Shown: positions 43,391-56,030, counted from the stretch's first letter. The stretch is DNA of 64,000 bases from Leptofilum sp965223525 (GCF_965223525.1 NZ_OZ245005.1:1178001-1242000), one strand, 5' to 3'. The notes: generated from the letters alone by a model not told the origin. Translations and numbers: made by a program.

Positions 43391-43432
43391 GTAATCGGTA
43401 AAACAGTAAACCGATTACCGACCACCGATTAC
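43391..43432. repeat. Hairpin between response regulator and kinase genes
   Basis: GTAATCGGT (43391-43399) can pair with ACCGATTAC at 43410-43418 or with its second copy at 43424-43432; the words ACCGATTACCGA repeat. It could lower transcription into the kinase gene. Confidence 0.55.
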
Positions 43433-43443
43433 GGATTACCGAA

Positions 43444-45606
43444 ATGAGTGACATCCTCCTCCTCGACTGGGCCATCATGGCCGTAAGCCTCTTCAACACC
43501 ATCCTGCTTACCTGGCTGGGGCTTACCGTTGTCTTCAACTCAGAGCGGCGGGATTGGGGGGTGTGGATTGCCACGGTCGGGCTGCTGCTGGGCGCGCTCT
43601 TCTTTGTTAGCCACACCGCCATTATTGGTCTGGGGCTTACTAGCCTCACCTGGCGCAACATGATTTTTTGGTGGACGGTCGGACTGGTTCCGGCCATCAT
43701 GCTGCCCTATGCTTGGTACATCATCATGCTCTGGTACGCAGGCTACTGGAACGTCCCCCGTAATCGCCTGCATCAGCGACAAAGAATCTGGCTTACTATC
43801 ATCACAGGCATGCTCTTGTTTGGGTTGGTGGCCTTGTTCGCTGGCGTTGTGCTGCTGGCTTTCCCCGCACCAGAATTAAATCCGCTGCGTGGTTTTATTC
43901 GCTACTCAATTGCTGGCATTCCGCTGCTGGCGGCGGGCTATTCTGCCTATGTGCTGCTGTGCATCGGGCTGTCGTTAGATGCGCTGCGCCAACCGGCTGC
44001 TTCTCGTCGCGTCATGGGCTTGGTGGCACGGCGGCGTGCCCAGCCGTGGCTCTCATCCGCTTCATTGGCACTGATGGTGGTAACGCTGCTGGTCACGGGT
44101 GTAGTGCTGTGGATTGTGCAAGATGCCCGCCAGCGCACCTTTTTGGAAATTTATCTGGAAGCGCAACTCACGATTGCCATTCTAGACTTGCTCATTTCCG
44201 GCATTATTGCGGTGGTCATTGTGTTGCTGGGTCGCGCGGTTGTCTCGTATGAGGTGTTTACCGGCAAAACATTGCCGCGTGGCGGACTAAAGCGGCAGTG
44301 GCGGCAGGCCGTAATGCTGGCCATTGGGTATGGCATTGCCATTGGCGGTACGATTGCCATTCAGTTACGGTCGTTATACTCCCTCCTCCTCACTGCCATG
44401 CTTATGACCTTCTTTTTTGCAATGGTAAGCTGGCGTACTTTTACCGAACGGGAGCAGTATATTTCACGATTACGGCCGTTTGTCGCCAGCAACCGCCTCG
44501 TAGAGCAGCTCATCGCCCAAACCGACCCGCAAGAAGTGGATTTTATCACCCCGTTTTACGCCCTCTGTGCTGATGTGCTGGATGCCCGCGTTGCCTACCT
44601 CGCCGCTTTAGGCCCGATGGCTCCCCTGGTTGGCCAGCCAATTCGCTACCCTGCTTCGGCACCACCGTTGCCTTCACTTGCCAATATCACCCACCGCTTC
44701 AGCGGCGCAGAGCACGAGATGATTTCTTTGGACGCCGATGAGTTTGGTGCGGCCGTTTGGGCCATTCCACTCTGGAGTGAGCGCGGACTATCTGGGGTGC
44801 TGCTGCTGGGTGAAAAAAGCGATCGGGGTCTGTACACGCAAGAAGAGATTGAGATTGCCCGCGTCATCAGCGAGCGGCTCATAGACACCCATGCCAGTGC
44901 CGAAATGTCCCGCCGCCTCATGGAAATTCAGCGGCAGCGGCTGGCGCAATCCCAAATCATTGACCAAAAAACCCGCCGCGTCTTGCACGACGACATTCTG
45001 CCAGACATTCAAGCTGCGCTCATTGCCTTGAGTAGTGCAGCTACTAACGGACAATCAGGCAACGAAAAAACAGAGCGTGCGCTCAAACTCATGACCGATG
45101 CCCACAAGCAAATCTCTGACCTGCTGCACGACATGCCTACCACCACCGCACCCGAAGTTGCGAGGCTGGGCTTCGTCACCGCTTTCCAGCGCATCGTGGA
45201 AAATGATTTTTCCACGGTATTCGATGCGGTTCATTGGCAAATTTCAACAGAGGCTCAAGAGGCAGCCAAAACGTTGCCAACGCTTACAGCCGAAGTTGTT
45301 TTTTATGCAGCGCGGGAGGTGGTGCGGAATGCAGCCAAACATGGCAGGGGCGGGCAGGTGGAACGGCCGTTAACCCTCAAAATCAATATGCAATACACTA
45401 ACCAACTTGCCATTACCATCACCGACGATGGTGTGGGCTTGGGCAACAGCAATACGGCCGGGTCTGGTCAGGGGCTAGCCTTGCACAGCACCATGATGGC
45501 CGTTGTGGGTGGTGAAGTGGTGGTAGATACGGCCGCTCACCAGTTCACGCGCGTTACCCTCAACGTACCTACGACGCCTGCAGCCGCTTTTGCCAGTAGC
45601 GCATGA
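43444..45606 (+). CDS. Membrane histidine kinase (HisKA_3 type)
   Basis: 720 residues. About eight N-terminal membrane segments, a GAF-like sensor region (YALCADVLDARVAYLAALG.. GAAVWAIPLWSERGLSGVLLLGEKS), then a dimerisation/phosphoacceptor helix with His in RRVLHDDILPDIQAALIAL, and a HATPase domain (EVVRNAAKHGRG N-box, ITDDGVGLGNSNTAGSGQGLALHSTMMAVVGGEVVV G-boxes). DesK/NarX type. Likely phosphorylates the NarL-type regulator upstream. The 3' end overlaps the convergent MBL-fold gene by 38 bases. Confidence 0.9.
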   Translation: MSDILLLDWAIMAVSLFNTILLTWLGLTVVFNSERRDWGVWIATVGLLLGALFFVSHTAIIGLGLTSLTWRNMIFWWTVGLVPAIMLPYAWYIIMLWYAGYWNVPRNRLHQRQRIWLTIITGMLLFGLVALFAGVVLLAFPAPELNPLRGFIRYSIAGIPLLAAGYSAYVLLCIGLSLDALRQPAASRRVMGLVARRRAQPWLSSASLALMVVTLLVTGVVLWIVQDARQRTFLEIYLEAQLTIAILDLLISGIIAVVIVLLGRAVVSYEVFTGKTLPRGGLKRQWRQAVMLAIGYGIAIGGTIAIQLRSLYSLLLTAMLMTFFFAMVSWRTFTEREQYISRLRPFVASNRLVEQLIAQTDPQEVDFITPFYALCADVLDARVAYLAALGPMAPLVGQPIRYPASAPPLPSLANITHRFSGAEHEMISLDADEFGAAVWAIPLWSERGLSGVLLLGEKSDRGLYTQEEIEIARVISERLIDTHASAEMSRRLMEIQRQRLAQSQIIDQKTRRVLHDDILPDIQAALIALSSAATNGQSGNEKTERALKLMTDAHKQISDLLHDMPTTTAPEVARLGFVTAFQRIVENDFSTVFDAVHWQISTEAQEAAKTLPTLTAEVVFYAAREVVRNAAKHGRGGQVERPLTLKINMQYTNQLAITITDDGVGLGNSNTAGSGQGLALHSTMMAVVGGEVVVDTAAHQFTRVTLNVPTTPAAAFASSA

Positions 45607-46477
45607 TGCCGTCCACGCTCATGTAAAGTGGATTGGCTGTAGCATATTGGGCAATTGCCTCATCAGATAATCCGGCAGCTTTGGCACGCTTGGCAAACCA
45701 ATTTTCGTAAGCAGTCACAATGTCATTGCGGTTAAGGGTTTCTTGCATTTTTTGTTGGATGAAGACGGCCGTTTCCCGTACCAATCGCTTTACAGTCAAC
45801 AAATGTCCCTCAACATTATCCACACAGCCAAAATGGGTTGGGTAAATTTGCCGAAAGTTATGTGCCAACAGTTTGTCCAGCGTTGCTTCCCATGTTTCTA
45901 AATCAAACTCTGGTGGCGGTGCTGGAATATCTGGCAAATTAAAGGCTGGCAGGCGAACGGCCGCAGCATCCCCGGTAAAAGCGACATCGTCAATCACATA
46001 AACATGATGGTGTCGCGCATGACCTGGCGTTTCCAATGCGGTGATAGTCAGGCCAGCCACTTCTAAAACATCATTATCAAAAACTTCTGTGACATTTTCA
46101 GCGGGTGCAGCCAGCATTTCGCCCCAAAGCGTGTCCATTTTGTCGCCATAAATGCGCTTTGCGCTGGCCAACAATTTTTCTGGGGCAATAAGATGTCGCG
46201 TCCCAAAGCTGTGAACGTAAATTTGTGCACCTTGCTGTGCCCACCAGCCCGCCGCGCCTGCATGATCCAGGTGAATGTGCGTTACCAACACATGTTTAAT
46301 CTGTTCAGGCTCAAATCCATGCTGCCGAATCTGGCTCAAGAGTGTGTTTAACGTCGAGCCAGGCCCCGTTTCAATCAAAATTGGTCCCTTAGAACCAACC
46401 ACGAGGTAAGCGGCCGTTATTTCTGTTAATCCCTGAAAATGTAGGTCAAGAACGTGAATATCTGGTTTTTTAATCAT
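45569..46477 (-). CDS. MBL-fold metallo-hydrolase
   Basis: 302 residues. Metal-binding HxHxDH motif in LVTHIHLDHAGAAG, later ETPGHARHHHVYVID, FTGDAAAV and YPTHFGCVDN (third and fourth metal-binding parts). Belongs to glyoxalase II-like MBL hydrolases (about 300 residues, with a C-terminal helical part). Substrate unknown. The 3' end overlaps the kinase gene tail to tail. Confidence 0.88.
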   Translation of the reverse strand: MIKKPDIHVLDLHFQGLTEITAAYLVVGSKGPILIETGPGSTLNTLLSQIRQHGFEPEQIKHVLVTHIHLDHAGAAGWWAQQGAQIYVHSFGTRHLIAPEKLLASAKRIYGDKMDTLWGEMLAAPAENVTEVFDNDVLEVAGLTITALETPGHARHHHVYVIDDVAFTGDAAAVRLPAFNLPDIPAPPPEFDLETWEATLDKLLAHNFRQIYPTHFGCVDNVEGHLLTVKRLVRETAVFIQQKMQETLNRNDIVTAYENWFAKRAKAAGLSDEAIAQYATANPLYMSVDGIMRYWQKRLQAS

Positions 46478-46547
46478 TCGCCAATAATATCATTTTATCC
46501 CTAGAATGGCGGATCATTTTTTCCGCATGAACTTAAAAAAATAGTGA

Positions 46548-47792
46548 TCACTTCAAATTGCAACTTTCCATCACCTGCCATAGTTGGTAACGTTGGTTGC
46601 CAACTATGCGCCAGTAATGATCTTGCTCTGAATTTCGTAGGTACGATTTTGCTGCTAAACGGCCGTTGTCAAAAAATCGCCGCGCCACCGATGGACATTG
46701 GCCGTTCCCCGTCATCCCTTGCATAAACAGGTCTGTCAATGTCCGATTGATCCGCTTTTGGTGTCCTTTTGGCAGTTGGGCATGCGGCCCAACGTAGCTA
46801 TTTGGTAGCTGCCAGGCCACATAGCTTTTGCCCTGCGGCCCTTGTCGTCCCTTGAAATCCTTAAACTGAAACGTCGCCCAGCCTTGCTCCCAGCCACGCG
46901 CCTGCAAACTGTCTGGGCTTGCCGTTGCGCCGATGGCAAACTGCGCCTGCCGCTTTACCTTTGCCTTGCGCTCGTAGCGACGCTGGGTGCGCGGCTGCAC
47001 CTCTGTTAACTGCTCGACTGTTTCGCGAGAGATTGGCTTTTTACGGTGATTAGGCCGCGTGCGGCTGCTGTGAAACGAGGCATATAGATGTGCCCGCACC
47101 ATGCCAATCTTCTGCCGTAAAACAGAAACAGGCAGCGCTACAGGTCGCATTTTTAGTCGAGGAATGTCCAGGCCAATTGCTACTCTTGCCACAGATCTTA
47201 GCCAGATACGGCCGTTCCCCCGTACCCAAAAAATATCATCACCCTGAGCCAATAAGTTGCGTAGCTGCCGTGTACCGCAAAAGCGCAACGCGCCGCGCCT
47301 GCTGGTAAATAGCTGCCGCGCTCGGCGCTCGTCCACCCAGCCACAGCGTGCCACGTCCACCGCTTGCAGCAACAGCCACAGGCGACCCGTTGCCGCCTGT
47401 TCTTGCCGCAGCAGGGCAATGGCGATGTCTGGGTACAGCTTGATCTGTTTGGGCAGAGTGGGGGGATGAGAAACGGCCGTTTCCGTTGAGACGGCCGTAG
47501 CGCTAGGCTGATTGGCTTGTTGTGGTCGCTCTCGCCGAACGGTCTGCGTAACGGCCGTGCTTTCCCAGCCAAGATGGGATGGTAATTGGGAAAAGGAGAG
47601 GGTGTTTGTGAACGGCCGTTCGTTGCCTTTCTTTGCCTCAGAAATGGAGACTTGCAGCTCCCCAGATTGAGAACGAGAAGCGTGAAGCTGCGCCCGCAGT
47701 TGCAATAAACGCTGCTGCGCGGCCTGCAGTTCGCTCGAAATGGCAGAACCCAACTTGCCCACAAACGGCTCAACTTCGCGGGCAGAAGGCAA
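46548..47792 (-). CDS. Hypothetical basic DNA-binding-like protein
   Basis: 414 residues. A coiled helical head (GSAISSELQAAQQRLLQLRAQLHASRSQ), a low-complexity linker (residues ~55-110), a region like a winged helix (GRLWLLLQAVDVARCGWVDERRARQLF), then ISRETVEQLTEVQPRTQRRYERKAKVKRQAQFAIG, which reads like the DNA-binding helix-turn-helix of mobile-element or replication-initiation proteins. Very basic C-terminus. The start is a TTG; an in-frame stop lies upstream. No family known to me. It is divergent from the probable RNA and the ATPase gene. Confidence 0.55.
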   Translation of the reverse strand: MPSAREVEPFVGKLGSAISSELQAAQQRLLQLRAQLHASRSQSGELQVSISEAKKGNERPFTNTLSFSQLPSHLGWESTAVTQTVRRERPQQANQPSATAVSTETAVSHPPTLPKQIKLYPDIAIALLRQEQAATGRLWLLLQAVDVARCGWVDERRARQLFTSRRGALRFCGTRQLRNLLAQGDDIFWVRGNGRIWLRSVARVAIGLDIPRLKMRPVALPVSVLRQKIGMVRAHLYASFHSSRTRPNHRKKPISRETVEQLTEVQPRTQRRYERKAKVKRQAQFAIGATASPDSLQARGWEQGWATFQFKDFKGRQGPQGKSYVAWQLPNSYVGPHAQLPKGHQKRINRTLTDLFMQGMTGNGQCPSVARRFFDNGRLAAKSYLRNSEQDHYWRIVGNQRYQLWQVMESCNLK

Positions 47793-47836
47793 CCTTAACC
47801 ACGCCTGCCAACATCAGACCGTCACAATCCGATCCA

Positions 47837-47865
47837 TTGACAGGCCGATAGCCCTATGATATGCT
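47837..47865 (+). promoter_or_regulatory. Promoter of a probable RNA
   Basis: TTGACA (47837-47842), exactly 17 bases, then TATGCT (47860-47865). A terminator lies 120-155 bases downstream with no gene between. Confidence 0.7.
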
Positions 47866-47871
47866 TCTACC

Positions 47872-48020
47872 CAGCATTAGTGAGCTACCTGGGGACAAAA
47901 AATCCCCCTCCCCAATTAAGGGGCACTGTCTAAAAAGGTGTTGGCGGCACCAAAACAGTTTGAAATGGTAGCTTGCTTATACAAATCAAGGCCAGGCGTT
48001 TAGACGCTTGGCCTTTTTTT
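47872..48020 (+). ncRNA. Candidate small RNA, about 150 nt
   Basis: Bounded by a consensus-like promoter (47837-47865) and a strong terminator (47988-48020). Inside are the stems GGGGA-CAAAAAA-TCCCC wise (47891-47907), CCCC-AATTAA-GGGG (47910-47923) and GGTG-N7-CACC (about 47937-47951). No frame of note. I cannot match it to 6S, tmRNA, SRP or other known RNAs by eye. It lies upstream of the AAA+ ATPase gene and divergent from the gene at 46548-47792. Confidence 0.55.
47988..48020 (+). terminator. Rho-independent terminator of the probable RNA
   Basis: 12-bp stem AAGGCCAGGCGT with ACGCTTGGCCTT (one G-T pair), TTAG loop, T-run at 48014-48020. Confidence 0.85.
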
Positions 48021-48330
48021 ATTTGTTCGTAAAGTTAAAAATCAGACGAACAACCTCACAGAAAATGCGTGTCGGCGGGAAATTCTTGCCTTGCACAAAG
48101 GCGAAGAAGCCGTTGCCCTAACCCTGAGACAACAGATTAAATGCAATAGATCAACCATCGCGTACATCTGCACAAATAGTTGCAGTTTGCCTCATTTTTG
48201 ATATACATAATCTGTAATTGCGGCCAGTCTATCAGAATAAATCACCTATGTCAACTAATCTATAGCATATAGATTTAGAAATTCACCGATTTATATCCTT
48301 AATAACACAAAAAATATACCATTTATCCCC
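48021..48330. other. Gene-free AT-rich stretch
   Basis: About 310 bases from the terminator to the promoter of the ATPase gene. No gene or RNA that I can support; the last ~130 bases are AT-rich with many TATA-like words. Confidence 0.5.
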
Positions 48331-48333
48331 CTC

Positions 48334-48362
48334 TTGACAACCGAATCTGACTTGTATACCAT
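48334..48362 (+). promoter_or_regulatory. Promoter of the AAA+ ATPase gene, likely leaderless
   Basis: TTGACA (48334-48339), 17 bases, TACCAT (48357-48362); TATACC with a 15-base spacer is the alternative. Either puts the start of transcription at or within a few bases of the ATG at 48369, and there is no ribosome site. Confidence 0.7.
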
Positions 48363-48368
48363 ATTGCA

Positions 48369-49247
48369 ATGAGCGAATCGCCACCTTTTACACTTGATTT
48401 CAATCAATATTCCCCTGATTGGGATAGGCTAGGCGTTGTTGTTCCCCCATTTACCATCGAAGCAGACCCCAGATTTATGTACTTATCCACAGAAACCAGG
48501 CGCGCACTCTCGAAAGTGAGCTACATGGTAGAAGCCGGGCAGGGAGCTTCAGTTATTGTTGGTGAAATTGGCACAGGGAAAACAACACTCGCCTCCTGGT
48601 TCCACAGTCGGTACGACAGACGCCCCGACTTCACGGCCGCCAAAATTGACGAGGCACCCAAAAAGAGCGGGCTATTGCTTTTACGGCGCATAGCCGCCGA
48701 GTTTGGTCTACGCACCCGCCGCGCCACAGAAGACCAACTTAATGAATTCCGTGCCTTTTTGGTGGAAGAAAGTGAAAGGGGCGTGTTGCCGCTCATTATC
48801 GTGGATGAGGCGCATGAGCTTAGTCCAGAACAGTTCGTTGAATTGCGTCGCTTGCTCAACTTCAGAGACCCACGCGGCGGCAAAGCATATCAGCTCATTT
48901 TATTAGGCCGGCCAGAGCTAGATATTAACCTCCGTGAATCGCCAGACTTTAACGACAGAGTGGCAACCCGCTCATCCCTCGACCCGCTGACACCAGATGA
49001 CACCAAATCGCTGATAGAGTATCGGCTGCTGGCTGCCGGTCGAGATTCTAAGCAAAGCGTTTTGTTTACAGATGAAGCCGTCTTGCCCATTTGGCGAGAA
49101 ACACGCGGCTACCCGCGCAGCATTTGCCTCTTATGTCTTCATCTCTGCTTGGAATTTCTAACACACGACAACCTCACGCAGATCGATGCGCCGTTTGTCA
49201 ATGAGTTCCTGGAGCAACATGATGATTACCGTCGAGCACCAGGGTAA
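48369..49247 (+). CDS. ExeA/TniB-like AAA+ ATPase
   Basis: 292 residues. MYLSTETRRALSKVSYMVEAGQGASVIVGEIGTGKTTLASWF holds Walker A (VGEIGTGKTT), and LPLIIVDEAHELSPEQFVELRRLLNF Walker B; then KAYQLILLGRPELDINLRES and SLDPLTPDDTKSLIEYRL. This is the ExeA/GspA-TniB/TnsC type of AAA+ that serves secretion or transposition target choice. Here no transposase or secretion gene is near; the partner is the 190-residue gene 9 bases downstream. Confidence 0.75.
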   Translation: MSESPPFTLDFNQYSPDWDRLGVVVPPFTIEADPRFMYLSTETRRALSKVSYMVEAGQGASVIVGEIGTGKTTLASWFHSRYDRRPDFTAAKIDEAPKKSGLLLLRRIAAEFGLRTRRATEDQLNEFRAFLVEESERGVLPLIIVDEAHELSPEQFVELRRLLNFRDPRGGKAYQLILLGRPELDINLRESPDFNDRVATRSSLDPLTPDDTKSLIEYRLLAAGRDSKQSVLFTDEAVLPIWRETRGYPRSICLLCLHLCLEFLTHDNLTQIDAPFVNEFLEQHDDYRRAPG

Positions 49248-49256
49248 ACGAAGGTC

Positions 49257-49829
49257 ATGAGCCAAGAGAAAGGAAGATCTGAAAGTGAGGCAAAAGAACG
49301 CGCCAGCACTTTGGCTGCGTTGCTTAAAGAAAAGCCGAAACGGGGACGGCCGTCACGCAACGTCAGTCGGCAAAATGTCTACGTTGCCTTAACCAAATCC
49401 CAAAAAAAACAGATGAAACAGCTTGCTGGCCTTTTGGGAGGCAGCATCAGCCGCGCTGACATTCCCGACCTTTCTATCACCGTTCTTTCAGCACGCCTCG
49501 AAGCCCTTCGCCGCGCCGTTGCCGATCGCAACCGCGAAATGCCAGAAGGTATCACCGATCTAGAATCACTCTATCTTCTGTGGGATCTTCCCTTGCCATC
49601 AAAAGATGAAAAAGAGCCGAGCTGGACCTCAATCCGCGTTTCTCCCCAACAGGTTATCGAACTCGGCCGTTCGCATGGCACCTTGAATGCTGTTTTTGGG
49701 GCTAATCGCAGCCAAACGTTCAGTTTAGCTCTTTCCCTGCTTGAACAACTCGTTGAAGATCACCCTCTTATACAACAGTTTGAAATCGTCGAAGAGCTTC
49801 GTAAACAGATTATCGAAATTTACGCCTAG
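49257..49829 (+). CDS. Hypothetical protein, partner of the AAA+ ATPase
   Basis: 190 residues. The N-terminus is basic (KEKPKRGRPSRNVSRQNVYVALTKSQKKQMKQLAGLLGGSISRADIPDLSITVLSARLEALRRAVADRN), which looks like a DNA-binding or DNA-associated head (the GRPSRN piece is AT-hook-like); the middle and C-terminus are mixed, with SPQQVIELGRSHGTLNAVFGANRSQTFSLALSLLEQLVEDHP. No family recognised. ATG at 49257, preceded by GAAGGTC; 9 bases after the ATPase stop, so they are an operon. Copy B of the structured repeat follows its stop directly. Confidence 0.65.
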   Translation: MSQEKGRSESEAKERASTLAALLKEKPKRGRPSRNVSRQNVYVALTKSQKKQMKQLAGLLGGSISRADIPDLSITVLSARLEALRRAVADRNREMPEGITDLESLYLLWDLPLPSKDEKEPSWTSIRVSPQQVIELGRSHGTLNAVFGANRSQTFSLALSLLEQLVEDHPLIQQFEIVEELRKQIIEIYA

Positions 49830-49928
49830 TGTTCCGACCAACAAATATTGACGGGTAGCGCATCTGAGCAGAATGTTAAACTGAAACCACTTGCAAACGA
49901 TCTATCCGTCAAAGAAGTTGGTTTCAGT
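49830..49928. repeat. Two-copy structured repeat, copy B
   Basis: Begins TGTTCCGACCAACAA directly after the stop of the 190-residue gene; stem ACTGAAACCA (49880-49889) with TGGTTTCAGT (49919-49928). Compared with copy A two base pairs change on both sides (G-C to A-T, A-T to C-G), and the pairing is kept. Runs on to TATTAGTCTGCACAAAAGTTAGG. Confidence 0.7.
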
Positions 49929-50205
49929 ATTAGTCTGCACAAAAGTTAGGTCAGAAGCAGGCTGATCTGCCCAATTTTTTGTTCGCAAATCAAACGCCCT
50001 ATAATTGCTAGAATATGGATAAATATAAGCCAAACCAATGATTTTATAGCAAAATATATCCAATAGATTGAAACAATTGTACGATCAAAAAAGTTTGCCG
50101 AAAATCCTTATATATAATAAGTAGGCAAAGTTACAAGAGAGCGAGATAAACTGTAGTAAGCTGGCATAAATGTCAGACAAATGCAGAAATCCCTTTGAAA
50201 TCAGC

Positions 50206-50234
50206 TTGACATGGGAAACGGCCGTCGCTATAAT
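50206..50234 (+). promoter_or_regulatory. rRNA operon promoter P1
   Basis: TTGACA (50206-50211), 17 bases, TATAAT (50229-50234): perfect consensus, about 370 bases before 16S. An ACGGCCGT word lies in the spacer. Confidence 0.85.
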
Positions 50235-50298
50235 CCCGCCTCGTTGATGTGGTATAGATAACTTCTAAAAATCACTCAAAGAAAACTAAAAATTGTTC

Positions 50299-50327
50299 TT
50301 GACAGTGCAAAAAAACTATGGTAGATT
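50299..50327 (+). promoter_or_regulatory. rRNA operon promoter P2
   Basis: TTGACA (50299-50304), 17 bases, TAGATT (50322-50327), about 275 bases before 16S. The leader between P2 and 16S carries paired words for processing (CTGAAGAGTGA, 50512-50522). Confidence 0.75.
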
Positions 50328-50511
50328 ACTGCGCTGTTGATTACAGCGGATGTCGTTGCAAAAAGCAAAACATCCATCACAAGTGTACACCCAGCTTAAG
50401 AGCATTAAGAGAGGTAGCAAGATAGTGAAGCGGCTCGCTCAGAGTCGTTTTTTGTTCTCTATGCTGCTGACTACAGCAAATAGCGCGGTAACTTGTAAAG
50501 CACCTTGACAA

Positions 50512-50522
50512 CTGAAGAGTGA
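50512..50522 (+). promoter_or_regulatory. 16S processing stem, left arm
   Basis: CTGAAGAGTGA, complementary to TCACTCTTCAG at 52197-52207 after 16S; outside it TTGAC pairs with GTCAA. Expected RNase III processing stalk of 16S. Confidence 0.7.
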
Positions 50523-50602
50523 TGAAAACAAGACAGTAAAGCTTGGGTTCTAGAGTCAAATCAAAAAGTAGTTCTGTGGTAATACCACGGATATAAATTC
50601 TC

Positions 50603-52107
<1,505 letters not shown>

Positions 52108-52196
52108 TAAGGAGTATCTGCAAAGTTGAGAAACTTTGTACACTCCAGGTCAAACATCTTGTTTATTCAAGGTGTCCCAACTTTACCTTGTTTTTG

Positions 52197-52207
52197 TCAC
52201 TCTTCAG
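52197..52207 (+). promoter_or_regulatory. 16S processing stem, right arm
   Basis: TCACTCTTCAG pairs with 50512-50522. Confidence 0.7.
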
Positions 52208-52224
52208 CGGTCAAGGTTGAAATT

Positions 52225-52239
52225 TGCTCTTTATTAACA
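52225..52239 (+). promoter_or_regulatory. boxA-like antitermination element
   Basis: TGCTCTTTATTAACA, the bacterial boxA (TGCTCTTTAACA) with an insert, between 16S and tRNA-Ile. A similar TGTTCTTTAATAAC lies at about 52665 before 23S. Confidence 0.6.
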
Positions 52240-52277
52240 TTTTCAGCTTGTTTGTTGCCGTGTTGTTTGAAAACTAA

Positions 52278-52351
52278 GGGCCTGTAGCTCAGCTGGTTAG
52301 AGCGTTCCTCTGATAAGGGAGAGGTCGTTGGTTCGAGTCCAACCAGGCCCA
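52278..52351 (+). tRNA. trnI: tRNA-Ile (GAU)
   Basis: Acceptor GGGCCTG with CAGGCCC, D-arm TAGCTCAGCTGGTTAGAG, anticodon GAT in the loop CTGATAA, T-arm GGTTCGAGTCC. 74 nt; CCA is not encoded. Standard partner of tRNA-Ala between 16S and 23S. Confidence 0.95.
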
Positions 52352-52358
52352 CCTTTTC

Positions 52359-52431
52359 GGGGATGTAGCTCAGTTGGGAGAGCGCCGCCTTTGCACGGCG
52401 GAGGTCAGGAGTTCGAGCCTCCTCATCTCCA
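52359..52431 (+). tRNA. trnA: tRNA-Ala (UGC)
   Basis: Acceptor GGGGATG with CATCTCC (one G-T), anticodon TGC in CCTTTGCACGG, T-arm GAGTTCGAGCCTC. 73 nt; CCA not encoded. Confidence 0.95.
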
Positions 52432-52760
52432 TGATTTAGTTTAATATTTGAGGTATTTAACTAATTTTGATTAAGCAGCAAATTTTTTATCTTATTGAAA
52501 TTTAGTCGCCTACATAGTTTGCCAAACTGTGAAGTCCGGCTAAATGCTGGGCTTTTTTCATTTATAAGATAAAAACTCTAAGTGGTTAGCTTTTGGGAAC
52601 TAATTTAAATATTTTCCAAAAGCCAGTTACTTAGGTAAGTGGATGGCTTTTTAAGCCATTGTTCTTTAATAACTAAATAGTAATCGCAAAATTTCTACAA
52701 ATTGTGCATCAAGAAACAAGAAACAATGTACGTGAGAAAATCGAATTCTCCGTATCATGT
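52432..52760 (+). other. Internal transcribed spacer before 23S
   Basis: About 330 bases without a gene. Holds a boxA-like TGTTCTTTAATAAC (about 52660) and the left arm (CGAATTCTCCGTATCA near 52742-52757) of the 23S processing stem, which pairs with TGATACGGAGA after 23S (about 55727-55737). Confidence 0.65.
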
Positions 52761-55721
<2,961 letters not shown>

Positions 55722-55819
55722 CACTTGATACGGAGACTTCGGTTTTCTGACGTTGTATGATTTTAGATTGATTGCTATTTAGTTTTAGACGAAGACGACC
55801 CAATTTGTTTATAAGAAGG

Positions 55820-55941
55820 TCTCTTGGTGATTTGAGCGGCGAAGGTACACCCGGTCCCATCCCGAACCCGGAAGTTAAGCTCGCTAGCGCTGATGGTACT
55901 TGGGGGGTGACCCCCTGGGAGAGTAGGTCATTGCCAAGAGG
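55820..55941 (+). rRNA. rrf: 5S ribosomal RNA
   Basis: TCTTGG at the 5' end pairs with CCAAGA at the 3' end; the conserved CCCATCCCGAACCCGGAAGTTAAG and GGGAGAGTAGG stretches are present. About 120 nt. Confidence 0.93.
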
Positions 55942-56030
55942 CCTTTTTATTTACCCTAAATAAAGGGTTTGAATACCCCGCCATCTGTGGCGAAAAGATT
56001 CTATTTGATGCCCTGCTGTTTGTGGCAGGG
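55942..56030 (+). terminator. rRNA operon terminator region
   Basis: A T-run at 55943-55947 right after 5S, then a small CGCCATCTGTGGCG stem (55979-55991) and CCCTGC-N8-GCAGGG (56011-56030). Which of them ends the transcript cannot be told. Confidence 0.5.

Noticed and set aside
42807..43700. A 297-codon minus-strand frame opposite the NarL-type regulator and kinase
   Set aside because: Antisense to two genes with clear domain motifs; codon pattern of a shadow frame.
48021..48330. Replication origin in the AT-rich stretch before the ATPase gene
   Set aside because: No DnaA boxes or dnaA/dnaN neighbours were recognised; AT-richness alone is not enough.
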